NCBI GenBank assembly: GCA_004194705.1
Contig: SADC01000215.1
Coordinates: forward strand, 108,738-172,737
Source of the DNA: Ditylenchus dipsaci
Lineage: Eukaryota > Nematoda > Chromadorea > Rhabditida > Anguinidae
Direction: 5' to 3'
Length of the DNA: 64,000 bases
Shown: one piece after another, positions 11,601 through 26,600 of the stretch
Numbering within the stretch: the stretch's first letter is position 1
Layout: each line of letters opens with the position of its first letter
The notes under the pieces: model-generated
Database searches by the model: none
Told to the model about the DNA's origin: nothing
Seen by the model: only the letters and a program-made list of their open reading frames with translations
Translations under genes and position numbers: made by a program

Positions 11601-14600
11601 ACAGTCCGGGTCCTTTCCTTGAAAATAAATTCGATTTTTTTCTTAATTTTCTTTTGGATGCAAATTTAATAGCAAAACTGCAAAATTTCATTATCCAATT
11701 GCAAATAATATTAACTTTCTTCCCCCAACTAATTAATCCGCAGCAACTAATTGGCCATATATATGAAAGAAGTCCAATGAATTATTAATCTGCAAGACTA
11801 ACTAAAATAATTATACTTTTCAAGCCAATTATTTTTTGCCCTAGTAAACCGTTAAATTAATGTTAGGTACAATGCGCAGAGTTGAATGAGCAGTCCAAAG
11901 ACCAGGACTTGCTGGAAACAAATCCAGCCTATGCCTATAAAGCACCCCCTAAACCTGTGGTCAACAGAAGATCTTCGGTGGAGTGGGAGAACTTTGAAGA
12001 GGCTCGACAGCTGCAACAAGAAACCACTGACAATAATAAATACTGCTATGAAGAAGACACTAGGCCTTGGGATGGCAATAATGACCAACTAGACTGTCAA
12101 CAACAAACAGCGAGCCCTCCAGCCGACTGGGAGTCTAATCCGGCTGATTTTGGTAGTAGATTTCATTATTTTTAAAAATTAAGCGATTATAAACCTGTTT
12201 TCTCCGAAAGTTGGAAAACTTAAAATTTGGAAAAAACCCCAAAAAATCTTTTATCCCTACTGAGTTTTACAGATGGGGATATTTTATTTTGCTAAAAAGC
12301 TGAGAACTCCGTCTAAATTTATACATTTCTACTGGGTAAACCTTGGTTTCCGCAATAGGTGCAAGTTCTTTTAACTACATTTTCTGAATTTTTGCAGAAA
12401 AAAAATGTGGCCTTTTTCGTAACCCCTCACTCGGAAATAACCATAACTTTTTTCTCTCCTTGAAAATTTTGTAGTTATAGTCATCTTGTAGCTAAGGAAC
12501 AGAGCTACTAAATAAGTTACAGGTTTAATCAATGCTATTTAAAAAGAAAAGTTTGATAAAAATGAGTGGATTCGCACTCTGGAGACGCTACGCACACACG
12601 CGGCGCGGATCCGAGTTTAACTCCAGAGTGCAGATCCTCTCGATTTCATCCACAGTTTCAAGCCAATACCTACTTTATCAAAACCTAATTTTGTAGCCCT
12701 GTTCCTAAGCTACAAGATGACTACAACTGCAAAGTTTTTCAATGGACGAAAAAATTTTATGGTTATTTCTGAGTGAGGAGGTATGAAAAGAGGCACTCTC
12801 ATTCATCAATGAATTGGCACCTTTTAATCACCCGATTTCTTTTATTGAAAAAACTCTGCTGTGCAAATCTAAAGCATTTCCCTGCAGTAGAAATAAAACC
12901 TGGCTTTTCAACTCCCATTCCAAAAAAAACTAAAAACAAATAAAGCAAGACAAATTTCAGGCATCCAGACCAATACCCCCTTTGCATAACCATCCCTACA
13001 TATAGCATGTAATCCCCTTCATGCCTCTAAAATCAATAGAGCTGCTGCTGCTTTCCAAAAACAAACAGGAAGCAAGCACCTAGCCATTTGCTAGTGCCAC
13101 TCACACACACCCATCCAGTTAGCTAGCTAGTAAACTTAGTTGGCAGCCACCCCTTTTCTTTTTAGTGGATCTGAGAGTGGCATGAAGGCCAAAACTTCTA
13201 CTTCTTTTTACTTAAGAACAGCAGCGACTCTGGTCATATAGGGAAGTGGTGTGTCTTGCCCCTAGCTTTGACGTAGAGTTCTCAGGCCTTTGTGTTTTCT
13301 TAACCCCCAGTTTCTAGGGCTGGTGTTGGTGGACATCAATTTGTGCGAGTGGTATCGGAAAATTGATTCCACTGGTGTTTTAGTCAAATAATGGCAGTGG
13401 ATAAAGCTGGGCGTTGCTTCTTATGTGCTAATATTGCGTGGAATTGATGTTTTTTATTGATTTTTGTGGTTTAGTTGTGGATGCATTGAGTGAGAACCAT
13501 TTATCAGAGGATCAACCTTGTTCAAGTGACATGTATTCGGGTGATGGTACTGGAAATGACACATCTTCTGCTAGTAATCCATTTGCGGTGCCACAACAAG
13601 AGGTAGGAGTTTTTGAGCCGAATAGTTAAAAAAAATTAATATTTTTGAAAAAACAACTGTAAAATGACCATAATGGGGCGTCCGTCCTCCGGCCACGTCC
13701 CGTCCCGTCCGCATAGTCTTACAATTGGCCCATCAAATCTGTACGATCTACTTTTTAGAACATCAACTACCTTGTTCTGATGCAAAAAACATATCGACCG
13801 TCCTTGTCCGTTTATTTTGGTAGTCGACCGGCCGCTACCGTCCGAAAAAAATGTCTTTTCGAAAAAGGACAATTTCAGGACGGTGGAGGCCGGTCGATTC
13901 AAAAAGGTGGACGGGCATGGACGATCGCTTTGTTTTTGGCACTAGAAGATGTTAGTTTATGTTCTAGAAAGTAGACCGTCCATATTTGTTGAGCCAATTG
14001 CTAGACCGTCCGGACGGGGACGGGCCCGGCCGCACGGCGTCGGACGGGCGCCCCACTATGAAAATGACTATTCCAATTTTTCACAAATTCGTTCATTTTG
14101 ACAAGCGGAACGAAACAAAATCAGGATTCATTTACAACTCTTTTTGATATATTTTATTGGAAAACAGTACGCTATTTTTCGGCTTGGTCCAATAGTTGAT
14201 TTTTTAAATTTCTATTTTTATGTCTCGTTTTTCGCAATTTTATTCTACGTCAGCCAACAACAACATCTTTAATTGATAATAGAATTGAAATTTTAAAAAA
14301 AAATCAACAGGGAAGCAAGGCGAAAAAGAGGTGGCAAGTTTCATAGGAACGAAGATATTATCCGCAAATTTCCTAGATGTATCACTTCTCCCTCAATTAT
14401 CAATTGGCATTGAAATCTCCAAACAGTTATATAAAAACTGTAAAGTTTAAACCAAAGAAGTTTGTTACACCGATTGACGGGAATAAAGATTAGCTAAAGA
14501 AAACGTCTTTATTAAAATTACTTTCATCAAAATAAAATTAAAAAGCTATTTCAGAATCCCTTTGTTGACCCATCCTCCGCTCCTGCTATAGCCCCAACCA

Positions 14601-17600
14601 GAGTTGCACCTCCTCCTCCGCCTGGCCAACCACCAGCTGCCTACTATCAACCACCAGCCTCAGACCCTTATGCTTGGGGAGACACCAGCACCACTTCAAC
14701 AACAGCAGATCTGTCTAACCCCTATTACTCCAATACCCAATACTCCAACATTTACTCCGGGTATGACCAGGACGCCCCTTCCACTCAAGACCACTCTCAG
14801 CCTTATGACCAGGACCAACTAAACCAGGTGGTTCCTACAGTTGATGACTACAGTTATGCCTCCAATCCTTACAGTCAACCAGATGCATACAACCAGTATG
14901 GAGGTGAGGCTGCCTACGACCCCTATGCTCAATATGGTGCTCAACCAGCTGGTTATGAAGCGACTGACACTTATCCCAGCCAGCCAGAAGCCAACCAGTA
15001 TAATGATGTGGATTATACAGCTCCTTATGAAGGCTACTCAGATGCTTATGTGGGATATGAGCAAAACACCCAAGTTGATATCACTGGCTACGAACAAGCC
15101 ATCCCTGGCTATGAACAAGCTCCCCAAGTGGACATCACGGGCACTGATGCCTACGGTACTTCATTTGAGTATAACCAAGAATATAGAGCAGGAACTGAGC
15201 CATCTGTGGCTGCTGTTGCCACCACATTTCTAAGTCAGCCTATACTACCTCCACAAAGGTCAAGAACACCAGACCCATTCTCGTGGGAGGTCCAGGAGAC
15301 GGCTTACGAACAACATGGAAGTGCAGTGGCACCACCACCTAGGCCTGCTCCACCCATAACTCCGAGCAGATCACCGGAACCTGGTTTTGGAGGTTCAGAT
15401 AATCTAACTGCTGGAGCACTGAGTCCTAGTGGAGAGGAGCAGATGAGTAGTGTAATAGGATCAAGCAAATGTAAATTTTCGAATATATTGGAAAAAATGT
15501 TGTGAATATAAACATGCTCGTAAACCACTAAGTAATTATTTTTAAGTTTTGAGTAAAAAATTTTTACAAGAGCAGGGGTAGAAATGAAAATCATCGAAAA
15601 AAGTGTCTGGGTAGGAAAGTATTGCAGTTCTACAAGTATTGTACTGTCGGAAAAGTTCGGAAAAGACCCAAACGCACGAACATCTTTCTGATAGGTTCCA
15701 AAAAATTGATTTCCAAATTTTTCTGTATACCGTAAATTTCTTATTAGACGGCCCCTCTCTAATAAACGGCCTCCTCAAAAACCTATATCTCAGCCTAAAA
15801 AAACAATTTTTTAAATCGGTTTTCAACATTTTCTTAGTTACCATGAGTTTACCTGATTCCAGTTTTCAGATTTTCGTTGAGCACCCAAAAATTTTAAAAT
15901 CGACCCAAAAATTTTCCGAATTTTTTCGGGGTTGAAAATAGACGGCCCGGGCCATCTAATAGGAAATTTACGGTATGTATGCAGGGATGAGCTTTTGTAA
16001 CTATTTGCGGGAAATAGTTACAAATTTTTGCATTTGAAAAATAGTTACAGCCTGTAACTATTCTTGTAACTATTTCTCGCCACGAAAGTAATAATTTAAA
16101 AAAAAAAGTTATTCAGAATTGACATGTAATCGTAAAATTTTAGATAAAAATGACCAGTCTGACACTGAGTCTGACATTCAGTCTGAGTGTCCGATTTAGT
16201 GTCAGACTCAGTGTCAGACTGGTCATTTTATCTAAAATTTTACGATTACATGTCAATTCTGAATGGCTCATATTGAATCCCTGAATCTCAGCTACAAAAT
16301 GATACTAACAGAATTTTTTTTTCGCAATCAAGAAAAAAATTACAGCGAAAAGGAAGCCGGGTCGCGCACTCAGTCCCAGACCCATTGTGAAAGCGGCTTA
16401 ACTATTTTTGTCTTCGCTATGGTTTCGAATCGCGAAAAATCGACTGAGGGGATCAGAATTCCAATCAGATGGGCTTAATCGCTCAGAAACTTAGTTTAGG
16501 GTGGTTTAAAGTGGACTAACGTGCAATTCTGAGCGATTAAGCCCATCTGATTGGAATTCTGATCCGCTCAGTCGATTTTTCGCAACAAGTTTACCCCCCC
16601 CTTTAGTAAACCCCCAAAAACAATTATTTTTGGCTTTTGGCCGTTCTGGATCGGGTCCTAAGCCATCTGGTTTTTGCCTAGCCTGAAATTTTTACAAAAT
16701 TGACCAAATTTAATTTAAAAAATTTAACTGCTGATTTCGTGCCGAGAAACCACAGCGAAGACAAAAATAGTTACACGCTGTAACTATTTTTTTAAAATTA
16801 TTACTTTCGTGGCGAGAAATAGTTACAAGAATAGTTACAAAGGTCAAAATAGTTACAGGCTGTAACTATTTTTCAAATGCAAAAATTTGTAACTATTTCC
16901 CGCAAATAGTTACAAAAGCTCATCCCTGTATGTATGTTCTTATAAAGGAATATGTCGTATTTACTCTAATCATCCTCCCCAAATTGTAGATTTAGAAAAA
17001 ATGAATTTATTTTTTTTAAATATTTAAAATTTAAAATTATTTAAAACAAATATCGTTTCAGGACAAAAAAATTTCAAACATATTTTTTAACTTATGAAAA
17101 AACAACAGGGGGACCAAGCTGTTTTTTGGCACCGGACTCTCTACTAGAACCATTTATTTTGGGATAAAATTACTTTCAAAGTCGAAAAAGTTCTTTTGGA
17201 TTTATTAATCTGTAAGGGATGCCTTCTAAACTTGTGCAGCAACTACATTTAGCTCCTCCACCACCCCGTCCCGGAGCTCCACCTCCTCGCCCAGCAGCCC
17301 CTTCTCCTTCACCTGTGCGACCTCCACCGCCATCACTATCTGGTTCACCATTTGGTGATAGAAGAGTTGCCGAACAGGCAGCTGCCCAAAAGAAGCAAGA
17401 AGAAGAGGAAGAAGACCCGTGGGCCAAGTTTAAGCAAATGACCGAGCAAGTGTCGAGTGTGGTCAACAAGACCACCCAACAGTTGAGCAAGTTAAGTGAA
17501 AACAGTGCTGCTGATGACATTGTTGATGAAAGCTATGTTGCTCAAGTGGGGTGAGTATCCTTTCCATATTCTTATTTAAAAATCCCTCTTTTTCAGAGGC

Positions 17601-20600
17601 AACCAAGGCTTCCAGCTCAATTCAGCCCAGAAGCAGATCCTCCAAATGCAGGAAGACCAAAAGAAGCAGAAAGCAGACAAGAAGAAGAGGGGAAAACGAC
17701 CCCTTCACCCACCTATGACCCAAATAGGGATCAGGACTTAGAAAAAGCGGCCGCTGAATTGGTCCGCCAAATGCAGAGCACTAGAGCTGATCTGGCGGTA
17801 AGTTTACTTAAATGAGAGTGTGAAATCTGCCAAGATCCCGAATAATATGGTTAGGTATATGGTCGGCCACGACCCGACCCTAACTTAAATGAACGACTTA
17901 CGACTCGGTACAACAAATGACTTGTACAAATCTGTCTGATTTTCGGAAATTTGAGTTGAAAGCTCTGCGTATATCCCACTTAAGATGTATATCCTATTAG
18001 GATACTTGGATAGTTATTTTAGTATATTTGAAACATTTTAATTAGGACACCTTTCTCAATCCTGCCTAGAGACCAGAGGGATATATCGTGATTCCCTTGT
18101 ACCTAGAGTGCGTTTTGTAGATCCTTCCCCTCTGGGGACCAGTTTCAGCTGTTTCGTCCTCCGAGACGTTTAATTCTCAGTTATTATCCTAAAGCTGTTA
18201 TACAGACAGGTAGCAGTAAATTATGCTCAGGTAAATTCTTCCTCCACTAAATTCACCCGGCGGTGAATTTACCCTCTAGAAAATTACCCGCTGTAATTTT
18301 ACTCTCCATAACGTACATAAACTTGAGGTTACAGGTTCAAATCCTAATGTTAGTAACATCTTTTTTCTGAAATATCAGTCACAACTAATTTATAAAACCA
18401 AAACTATCTATTACCTCCCTTAAATGGGTATCCGCATCCAAAATCCGAATAATTGGATTTAGCTAAAAGTATTTAAAATTTTTACAAAATTTCATAAAAT
18501 CGTTTTGGGAACACGGCTTGATAATACTAAAATAATAATTTAATTTGTCGTACAAACTAGAGTTGCCCGGAATTCCGGTTACGGTTTCCCGGAATTCCGG
18601 TCTTTTTTCGGATTCCGGTTCCGGTCGTGAAAAAATATGTAATTCCGGTTCCGGTTTTCATAAAACTAAAATTCCGGTTCCGGTCCAAATATAAATTCCG
18701 AGCCCAACTGTATCAAAATTTTTCTCTTGCTCGGCTGATTTTTAACGCGTATTTTCATTTTTTGAACGAATTTTTCGTGTTAAATATTAATATATACAAA
18801 AAATCATGTAAATGGGCAGCGATTTTTTCGAAAACTTTTTTTTTCGACTCCTGTTTTTGTTTTGGGAAAAGTGAAATTCCGGTTCCGATTCCGGTTTCTA
18901 CAAAAATCAAATTCCGGTTCCGGTTTTCAGATATCTAAATATTCTGGTTCCGGTTTTTACAAATATAAAATTCCGGTTCCGGTCCAAATATCGATTCCGA
19001 GCCAACTCTAGTACAAACCCTACCGAGTCGTAAAAACACTAGTTTTGGAGTAGTTCCGTATCCTGTAGGGTATCCAGGTGGTGCTGGAGTGTACCTAGGC
19101 ACCTAATGCTGCTACTTAGGTATTAGTAACGAGGTAGTATAATAATACAGTCAAACCTCGGTTATCCGGCACTCCAGTTATTTGGCACCTCGTTTATACG
19201 GCACCCTGAGGCCAGTCCCCAGGGGTGCCGAATAACCGAGGTTTTACTGTACCGACTTAGGTGGATGGATATATCTGGAGAGAATGGATACCTCGTGTGA
19301 ATAGATTTCCAGGTAGGTAGGTGAAAGTAAGAAAAATAACTGTTTCATTCCATTCAAATCCATATCCGGGAACAAGTGGTGCAAATTTTCGAGGGTGAGT
19401 TCAGTCGATATGGTACAAGAAGGAGTAAATTCGGTACAAAAAATTAAATTTAGTATAAAAATCTGTAAAAATTGTATCGACTCGTTGTACCGAGTCGTAG
19501 GTTTTACTGACTCGTTGTACCCAATCGTACGTTGTACCGAGTCGTTGTACCGCGTCATACTTGTAACGAGTCCGTGTACCGAGTCATTTGTTGTACCGAG
19601 TCGTTGCTATACCACTTAAATGAATTCAAAGAAAATGTTTTTGAAAGAATTTGAAAAATTTGTAGGATTGGAAACCACCATCCGACTCCCAGTTTGCGGC
19701 TCAAGAACAAGAATCCAGTCCTGAGCCTACTATAGAACAAAAGGAATCTGTAAAGCATATTGAACAAACTGAGAAATTCGCAGATTTTTCCAAAGAAGAG
19801 CTAAAAGAGGAGTCCCCAGCACCGACACCTAACAATTGGGCTGGTTTTGGAGATGACTCAGGCCCAGTACTCCCTTCTTCAGACTCGGACTTTTTCCAAA
19901 AAGCACTGGCTGAAAGGGTCAAAGCAACAGCTAATCTGGATGGATTTGATAGGGACGAGACCATGATTGGAGATGCGTTTAGAAATGCTGCTGCAGTTGA
20001 TCCTTTTGCGCCGATTTCGGAGCCTTCGTTGATTAATGAGGTGAGGAATTTTCTAGGTTAGATTTAAATTTTTAAGATGACCTGATTGAAAGTTTTGAAA
20101 TTAGTCTGCCGAAAATAAACCAGAATGACATTTCGTGCACTTAATTCGACCGTTTTTCGGTTTTTAACCGGATAGATGAGAATATAATAAATAATAATAA
20201 ATCATGATACGATTTTATCTTTTCAGCATGATAGTTCGCGGCTCTGGAAATTCATTGTAGGTCAACCCCTAGGTCATACCAAATATGTACCGGCTGCCTG
20301 CATTATAAAAAACCCTATACAAGCTGCTACTGAATTTATCCACAATCGATTTATCGACAACGATTTAACAGATAAATGGCCGCTAGCTTCATATATGTAT
20401 CCTTCGCACAATTGTCTCCCTAACACAGCGATTAGTACAAAGACTCAAATTTGACCATGGGCGCACATCTCATTAATCAAAAATGAGAAATGCTTTTTTG
20501 TCTGCCTTTCTGTCGGTAAAAACGTTGTCGACAAATGACTTCTTCTTGTCGTAAGGCTGTTTGCTTTGTGGTCAGTCGTCAAAAAGATGTACACACAACA

Positions 20601-23600
20601 ACTCCTCACGAAATCATACAAAATTAATGGAAAACACTAGCTAGCGAAACTAAGCCAAATCATTTATCGATAAAACAGGACAACACAATGAAAATGTCAG
20701 ATTATAAGCGAAGAACAAAAGGTAGACAAAATCAAGCTATGTATGTGTATATGCGGTTCGAATCATTGTGCCTATTCAAATATTCCCGTTCAATCAACGA
20801 CTCGATTCGCTTTTTGAAAAGCAACGGATCCGGAGAAAAACGAGACTTCAATTGATTGACTACCTGCAACAGTTAAAGGGTTTTAATTCGCAAAACAATC
20901 ACACAACTAACTTCGGTAAAAAGATCGTTGTGATTCAGCTCCTTACGAGACTTCATCACTCGTACAATAGACGCCTCAATTTCATGTTTTCGTTCTTCGT
21001 CAATCTGAAATAATAACTGTCCATCAAAAAAGACAAAAATTATTATGTCAGACTTTCTGGCGTGTTTCTACGACCTCTGGCTCCGATTCACGAATGGATA
21101 CAGGCTGTACCTTGATTCTTCTCAATTTCGAGGAAAATTTATCATTGACGCTAAATTCATCCGAAAGCTCTAAATTGCAACTGTTAAAAAACAGCACTTC
21201 TAAACACGCAGATAAAGCCAACCGACCGATCACTTTACCGCTTCCCTTCCTGCATAAGATGCGCTGTGTTGCTTTCCCCATTGCAAGGCTCTGCAGACAT
21301 CTTTCTAGTTCTTTCTCCTGAATATTTGTGTCTCCTAGCAATTCCTAAAAGCATATGTTGAGTGAGGTGTAAATGTTGGCAATGAGGCTAACCGAAAACT
21401 TGAGGACAGGATTGTCATTGAAGCACATCAAAACAACCATCGTGTACACTGTGACATTTAAAATTTTCACATCAGCTTTGACACTCTAAATGTATTTGGC
21501 AGCTTTGAACAAAATTAAAAAATCTAATTAATATACCCCATTGTCTAGGTTATTGTAAAATGCAGCTTGGACGTCAGCACTGCCAAGAATCGGATACAAC
21601 TCAATTTTTCGACCATTGTGCTAAAATGCAGATGTTGCTTACAAATTTTCTGTAAAAAATTGTCTAGAGCTACCTTGCCGACGTAAAACCTAAAATGTTT
21701 ATCTCTAGTAACGCTAGATCTAATAGAAAAGCACCTACGCCTGGTAGTGAGCAAAGGTTTCACCAAGACCATCAGGAAGCTTGCAGGGTGAAATGTGACT
21801 GCTAGTTGGCCAATGCACGGCAGTGAGAACTGCCACAGAAATTTCCACATCGCCCTAAGTCAAATAAAGATAAAAGATATTTGAGACCTTTAAAGGGGCA
21901 TACTCACGCTAATAAGAGGTGGTGCCCGGGAATTCAAAAAATTTTCCTAATCACTGAACTTGTGTACGGATTTTTTCAACTTGGTTTCTAACAAAACCAT
22001 ACCTAAAATTAAATTCTAGACCTTGTTTTGTTAGAAACCAAGTTGAAAAATATGTACAGAAGTTCAATAATAAGGAAAAAAATTTGAATTCCCGGGCACC
22101 ACCTCTTATTAGCGTGGGCATGCCCCTTTAAACAACCTGTGCTATGCCCTTATACTCTTCCATCAACGTATTAGAAACATCAATATCTAAACAATACACT
22201 TTTCAGTGCGAGAAAGACTAATTCTACAACTTTGTACCTGCAAACATGCCTTCCAACTTCTTCGTGTAAATCGAACCACATTCATCCTACAAATTTAACA
22301 ATATCTTGGTTACTTTATATGAAGCGCTATTCCAATTCACCTTCAATTTGGAAATCATATACTTTTCGGCATCATTTGAACCAGATTTGTTGAGCAATAG
22401 TCTCTTGGCCAAGTGCTGCTTGTAGTACCTGAAACAGGTTACAGGGAACCGCAACGCAAGTCAGTCTGAACAACCTTTCGAAAACGTCCTTTTCTTGCAC
22501 GTGCTTAAAGAGAAGCATGGCGCTGTCTAGTGCGTGTTCAGTGGTTAAATCATTTGCCTGGAAAAAGAGTGAATGGAACAACCGGAAACAATAAATTTTA
22601 CTTCTTTGGCCCCTTTTTCAACTTATCATCAATGTATAGCGAAAGATACTCAGGACTTCGAGAGCTTAAATTGAAAAACTCCTCGATGGCTGACTGGATT
22701 GCTTTCCTGCATGCCTGGTCATTTTTAAAAGCATTCACTAGATATTCGTCAAACTGTTCCTACAAAAAATCAAAATGACGTAGCAACAAAGTTAAATACA
22801 ACCATACGTGCAGATTAGCTATCTCCTAAAAACGAAAATTAGAGAAGGAAATAATCGTCGACAAAGTTCACCTCGATGGAATCTACAGGATTTGAAACCT
22901 TGCTCTCAATGGCACTCATTATTTGTTTCCCCTTTGTGCACACATGATTCCTGAAAGAAATAATCGAAAATCAGTTATTTTGGAATACCACAAAAATACC
23001 CAAGGATGTCCACAAGTTTCTGAGGGCCCCTTTTAGAATGCTTGACAAATTCAAACAAAGACACTAAATCTAAAAAAAATAATCTAATTAATTAATCGAA
23101 TGTTTATGTCCTACCGTTAATTCTGTTATTGTTAAGCATAAACTCAAATCCGGAATCCTTTTTCTCCAAAACAGCGGTCACTTTAGACTCCGAAGCCAAG
23201 ATAATGATGAGCAACTAAAATTTACAAAATTGAGCTTTCAAATGGCAGAAAAGGACCCACAGAATTCACTTTAGCCTCCGTCGAGCTATCCAAGTATCGC
23301 TGGCAACGGTCAAACTCGTACGCGATGCATTTGTGAACTTTCTCAACATATTCAATGGAAGACTTCTCTGCAATAAACCTTTCAGCAGCCTAAAACGAGC
23401 ATTAGTAATTTGGTAAAAGAAATAAGAACGCATGGCGCTAGTAGGGAATAACCCCTCCCCCCAGAATCCGACCTTATAAAATTGCTGTAACTACCCTTGC
23501 AAACAACAAGTTTAGGGTTAGCCCTTGAGCTTGGGGGTAGGCCAGCGTGTGACTAGTTGTGACTAATGAAGGGTTTGCGCACGTTTTCCGGGGTCTGGGA

Positions 23601-26600
23601 CATAAATTTCAATAAAGATGAAAAACGTTGGGGGGAGGGGGGGGTATTCGCCAATAGGGTCAAACGCATAATAGAAACTTGCCAATCTGTAGTGATCTTC
23701 GGTCTCTTTCAAGAAAAACCTCTCGAAATTATCTTCATAATACGCTCTTGATTCGATTCCCAGCGCCATCAGCATTTTTACAATTGATTTGATGATACCC
23801 CTGGCCATTGAAATAGTTATTCGAGGGCAATCTTAATAGCCAAACCAAAACTCACCACTGAATAGATTGGCCATGTCTCTCCGACGAAATCATACTCAGC
23901 AAGGTAAGTTGTATCTGTTCATTCACGACGTGAACACAACTGACTTCAGTTCGAAACATGGAAAGAGCCGACTGATATACGCTAAGCATGCCAGGTTGGA
24001 TGTAAACACTAGAAAACATTGAATGGAGTTAGCCAGAGAGTCGATGAAAAATGCGACCAAAACTCACCGGTCCAGATACCTAAAAAGTACCGTTGAATGC
24101 AAAGATTTTAACTCATTACTAAACTGCCCACATAAGAATGTCGCGGATCATTCCAAGCATGGTTGAATACTCATTCCAGAATCGACAGAGAATTTCGAGG
24201 AAATTGCCGCTTGCATCAACGCAGCGCAAAAGCTCTGGCACAACCTAAGACAAAAAAATAATTGCAGGTGTAAACAACACATACGAAATTCCTCACTGTT
24301 TCAGTAAGATGCTGCTTCGTAAGTTTCTGATAGGCATCAAGTAACAAGTCGCCATGTTTCTCACAAACCTTAAAATTGACATTATTTTTTACTAAAAATT
24401 CAACTCTTGCTACTGACCAACGTGTAGGAGCTTCGGTAAAGCACTTCGAAACTTAGACTTGAATGCTGTTTGGATTGAATTGCAACAATTGCTTGTTTGA
24501 TCTTCTCAAACATCTCGGCATGCTTCTCATTATTGATTGTCTAAGAATTTGAATGAAAAGAAAAAAGTAATACGGAATATAAATTGTTACTGAGAGTGAC
24601 TGTTGATGTCTCTGCATTTTTTTATCTAAATAAATTCAAATAGGAAATAAACAGTGATAAATTTAAGCATTCGATTACAAAAAAATCGATAAGCGGTGTC
24701 TATCAAGATAGGTCCACAGTCTTGAAAAGACCCACGGCTTTGCAAAACATGAAAAAAAGTTTTACTTCGAAAAAATTAAGAGCGTTAATTTTAGATGGTT
24801 GAGGAATAAATCTCTGTTGATATTCTCGCCGTTCTCTGTTCATTTACAGTCAGCCCTTGATAAATCGGCACCTTTGAGGTTATAAGATTTGTTTACAGGG
24901 TGTCCCAAAATAGGCAAAACTTTTTATTGTCGCCGAATGACTTTTTTCCGTCGCCGAAATACTTTTTCCTGGATCAGGACATTTCGCCCCCAGTACGTTT
25001 CGCCCCCGAGCCCATTTCGCCCTCGGCCGTTTCGCCCCCGGCCGTTTCGCCCTCGACCGTTTCGCCCCCGCCGACATTTCGCCCACATAATATTTTATAT
25101 TAAATTCCTTCATCTCTTTTTTATCTTTTTATTCCTATGCTGTGTGGAATAACAAAGGCTTTTTGGTGCTACTTGCATATGTCCCTCCTCGCCACCATCA
25201 AATAAACTTTCTTTTAAATGTTCTCAAACATCCTATATCGATCTAAAATGGCATAAGAAGCTCAAAAAAGACATTATTTCTGAGTACTGGTCAATAAAAA
25301 AATTGATTTTTGGGACCACCCAAAATTACCCATTTTGACCATTTTTGAATGGATTTAGGTCTGTATTTGGGTAGAATGGGCCCAATTTCAAACAAAAAGG
25401 AGGATGTTGAAGATAGTTTTCAATATGGGGGCCTACCGCATAAATAAACTCTGTTATGCATGCTTTTTCATGCATCCAGAGTCACTTTCAAGTGATTAGC
25501 GTTTAAGGTATGTGGGTGTGCGCATCTCGACCCCAAGCAACAAAACACCCCCAGCAAACCCCAAGCACACATGGTAAAACAGCTAAAAAGTCGAAATCAT
25601 GTGCGATAATGCACTTTTTTAAAAATGGAAAAGTTAAAAATCTAATGGGGGCGAAATGTCGGCGGGGCGAAACGGTCGGGGGCGAAATGTCCTGGGGGCG
25701 AAACGGGCTCGAGGGCGAAACGTTCTGGGGGCGAAACGTCGCGCACCCCTTTTTCTTGTCGCCGAAAGTTGTTCTCGACACGAAATCAGGAATTTTTGAA
25801 TTTTTGTGTAAAATTCAGGTGATGGGAAAGACCCGTGGTGCGCAAAACAGATAAATTTATCTGAACCGATAAATTTATCTGCCAGATAAATTTTTATCTG
25901 TCAGATAGAATTTGTTTGCCAGATAAAATTTTATCTGATAGATAAAATTTATCGGTCAGATAAAATTTGATTTTTAAATAAAAATCATTAGAAAATTAAA
26001 AAATGGGTTTCACAGTTGCAAATTTATGGAAATTTTTAAGAATAATAGTGACTGAAATATTTGATGGGTTTTGCCAGAAATCCTGGCTGAAAATTTGAAA
26101 ACCCATCAACTATTTTAATCACTATCATTCTTAAAAATTTCTATAGATTTGCAAGTGTGGAACCCATTATTTATTTTTTTAATAATTTTTGTTAAACATC
26201 GAATTTTATCTGAGCGATAAAATTTTATCTGGCAGATAAATTTTATCTGTCAGATAAAATTGTATCTGGCAGATAAATTTATCGGTTCAGATAAATTTAT
26301 CTGTTTTGCGCACCACGGAAAGACCAGATGGCTCACGACCCACTCCGGAATGGTTACTACTCATATGGCCGCAACTCATTTGGCCGCACTCATTTGGCCG
26401 CAACTCATTTGGCCGCAATTCATTTAACCGCACCTCATTTGGCCGCCATTTCGCATTTTTATAAGAAAATTACCACTGCCATTAATTTTGACCTTTTATT
26501 GGCGAGAGGTAGTTAAGTCATTAACTAAAGGCTATTCCTACCCCGTTTTGGTCACTGGAGCTGGGCAAAAAGAGCTCTAAATGCATTTTTGTTCAAGAGT

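Larger units (their letters stand above)
6519..12152 (+). other. Stonin exons 2-5: acidic disordered N-terminal region
   Basis: Four exons (6519-6760, 6808-7030, 8417-8695, 11880-12152) join in frame. The product starts [15 protein letters not shown] and is rich in Ser, Asp, Glu and Gln, with [12 protein letters not shown] near its end. No folded domain is seen. Stonin N-termini are disordered and carry short adaptor-binding motifs. I infer the same here, because the pieces keep phase with the recognisable C-terminal half. Confidence 0.75.
17217..20040 (+). other. Stonin exons 8-10: DPWAKF linker and acidic segment
   Basis: Exon 17217-17550 encodes a polyproline stretch, then an acidic run ending [19 protein letters not shown]. 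Exon 17597-17797 is charged and needs one extra G in the run near 17690 to stay open. Exon 19666-20040 ends [14 protein letters not shown] just before its donor. DPW and DPF are AP-2 appendage-binding motifs. This part links the disordered region to the stonin homology domain, whose first exon lies 9.5 kb downstream across the CUL3 intron. Confidence 0.8.

Noticed and set aside
11492..11788. 98-codon plus-strand frame
   Set aside because: AT-rich, lies in an old dispersed repeat also seen near 44.5 kb, no coding features.
18300..18365. tRNA-like GGTTCAAATCC
   Set aside because: Only a B-box-like string; no A box or cloverleaf.
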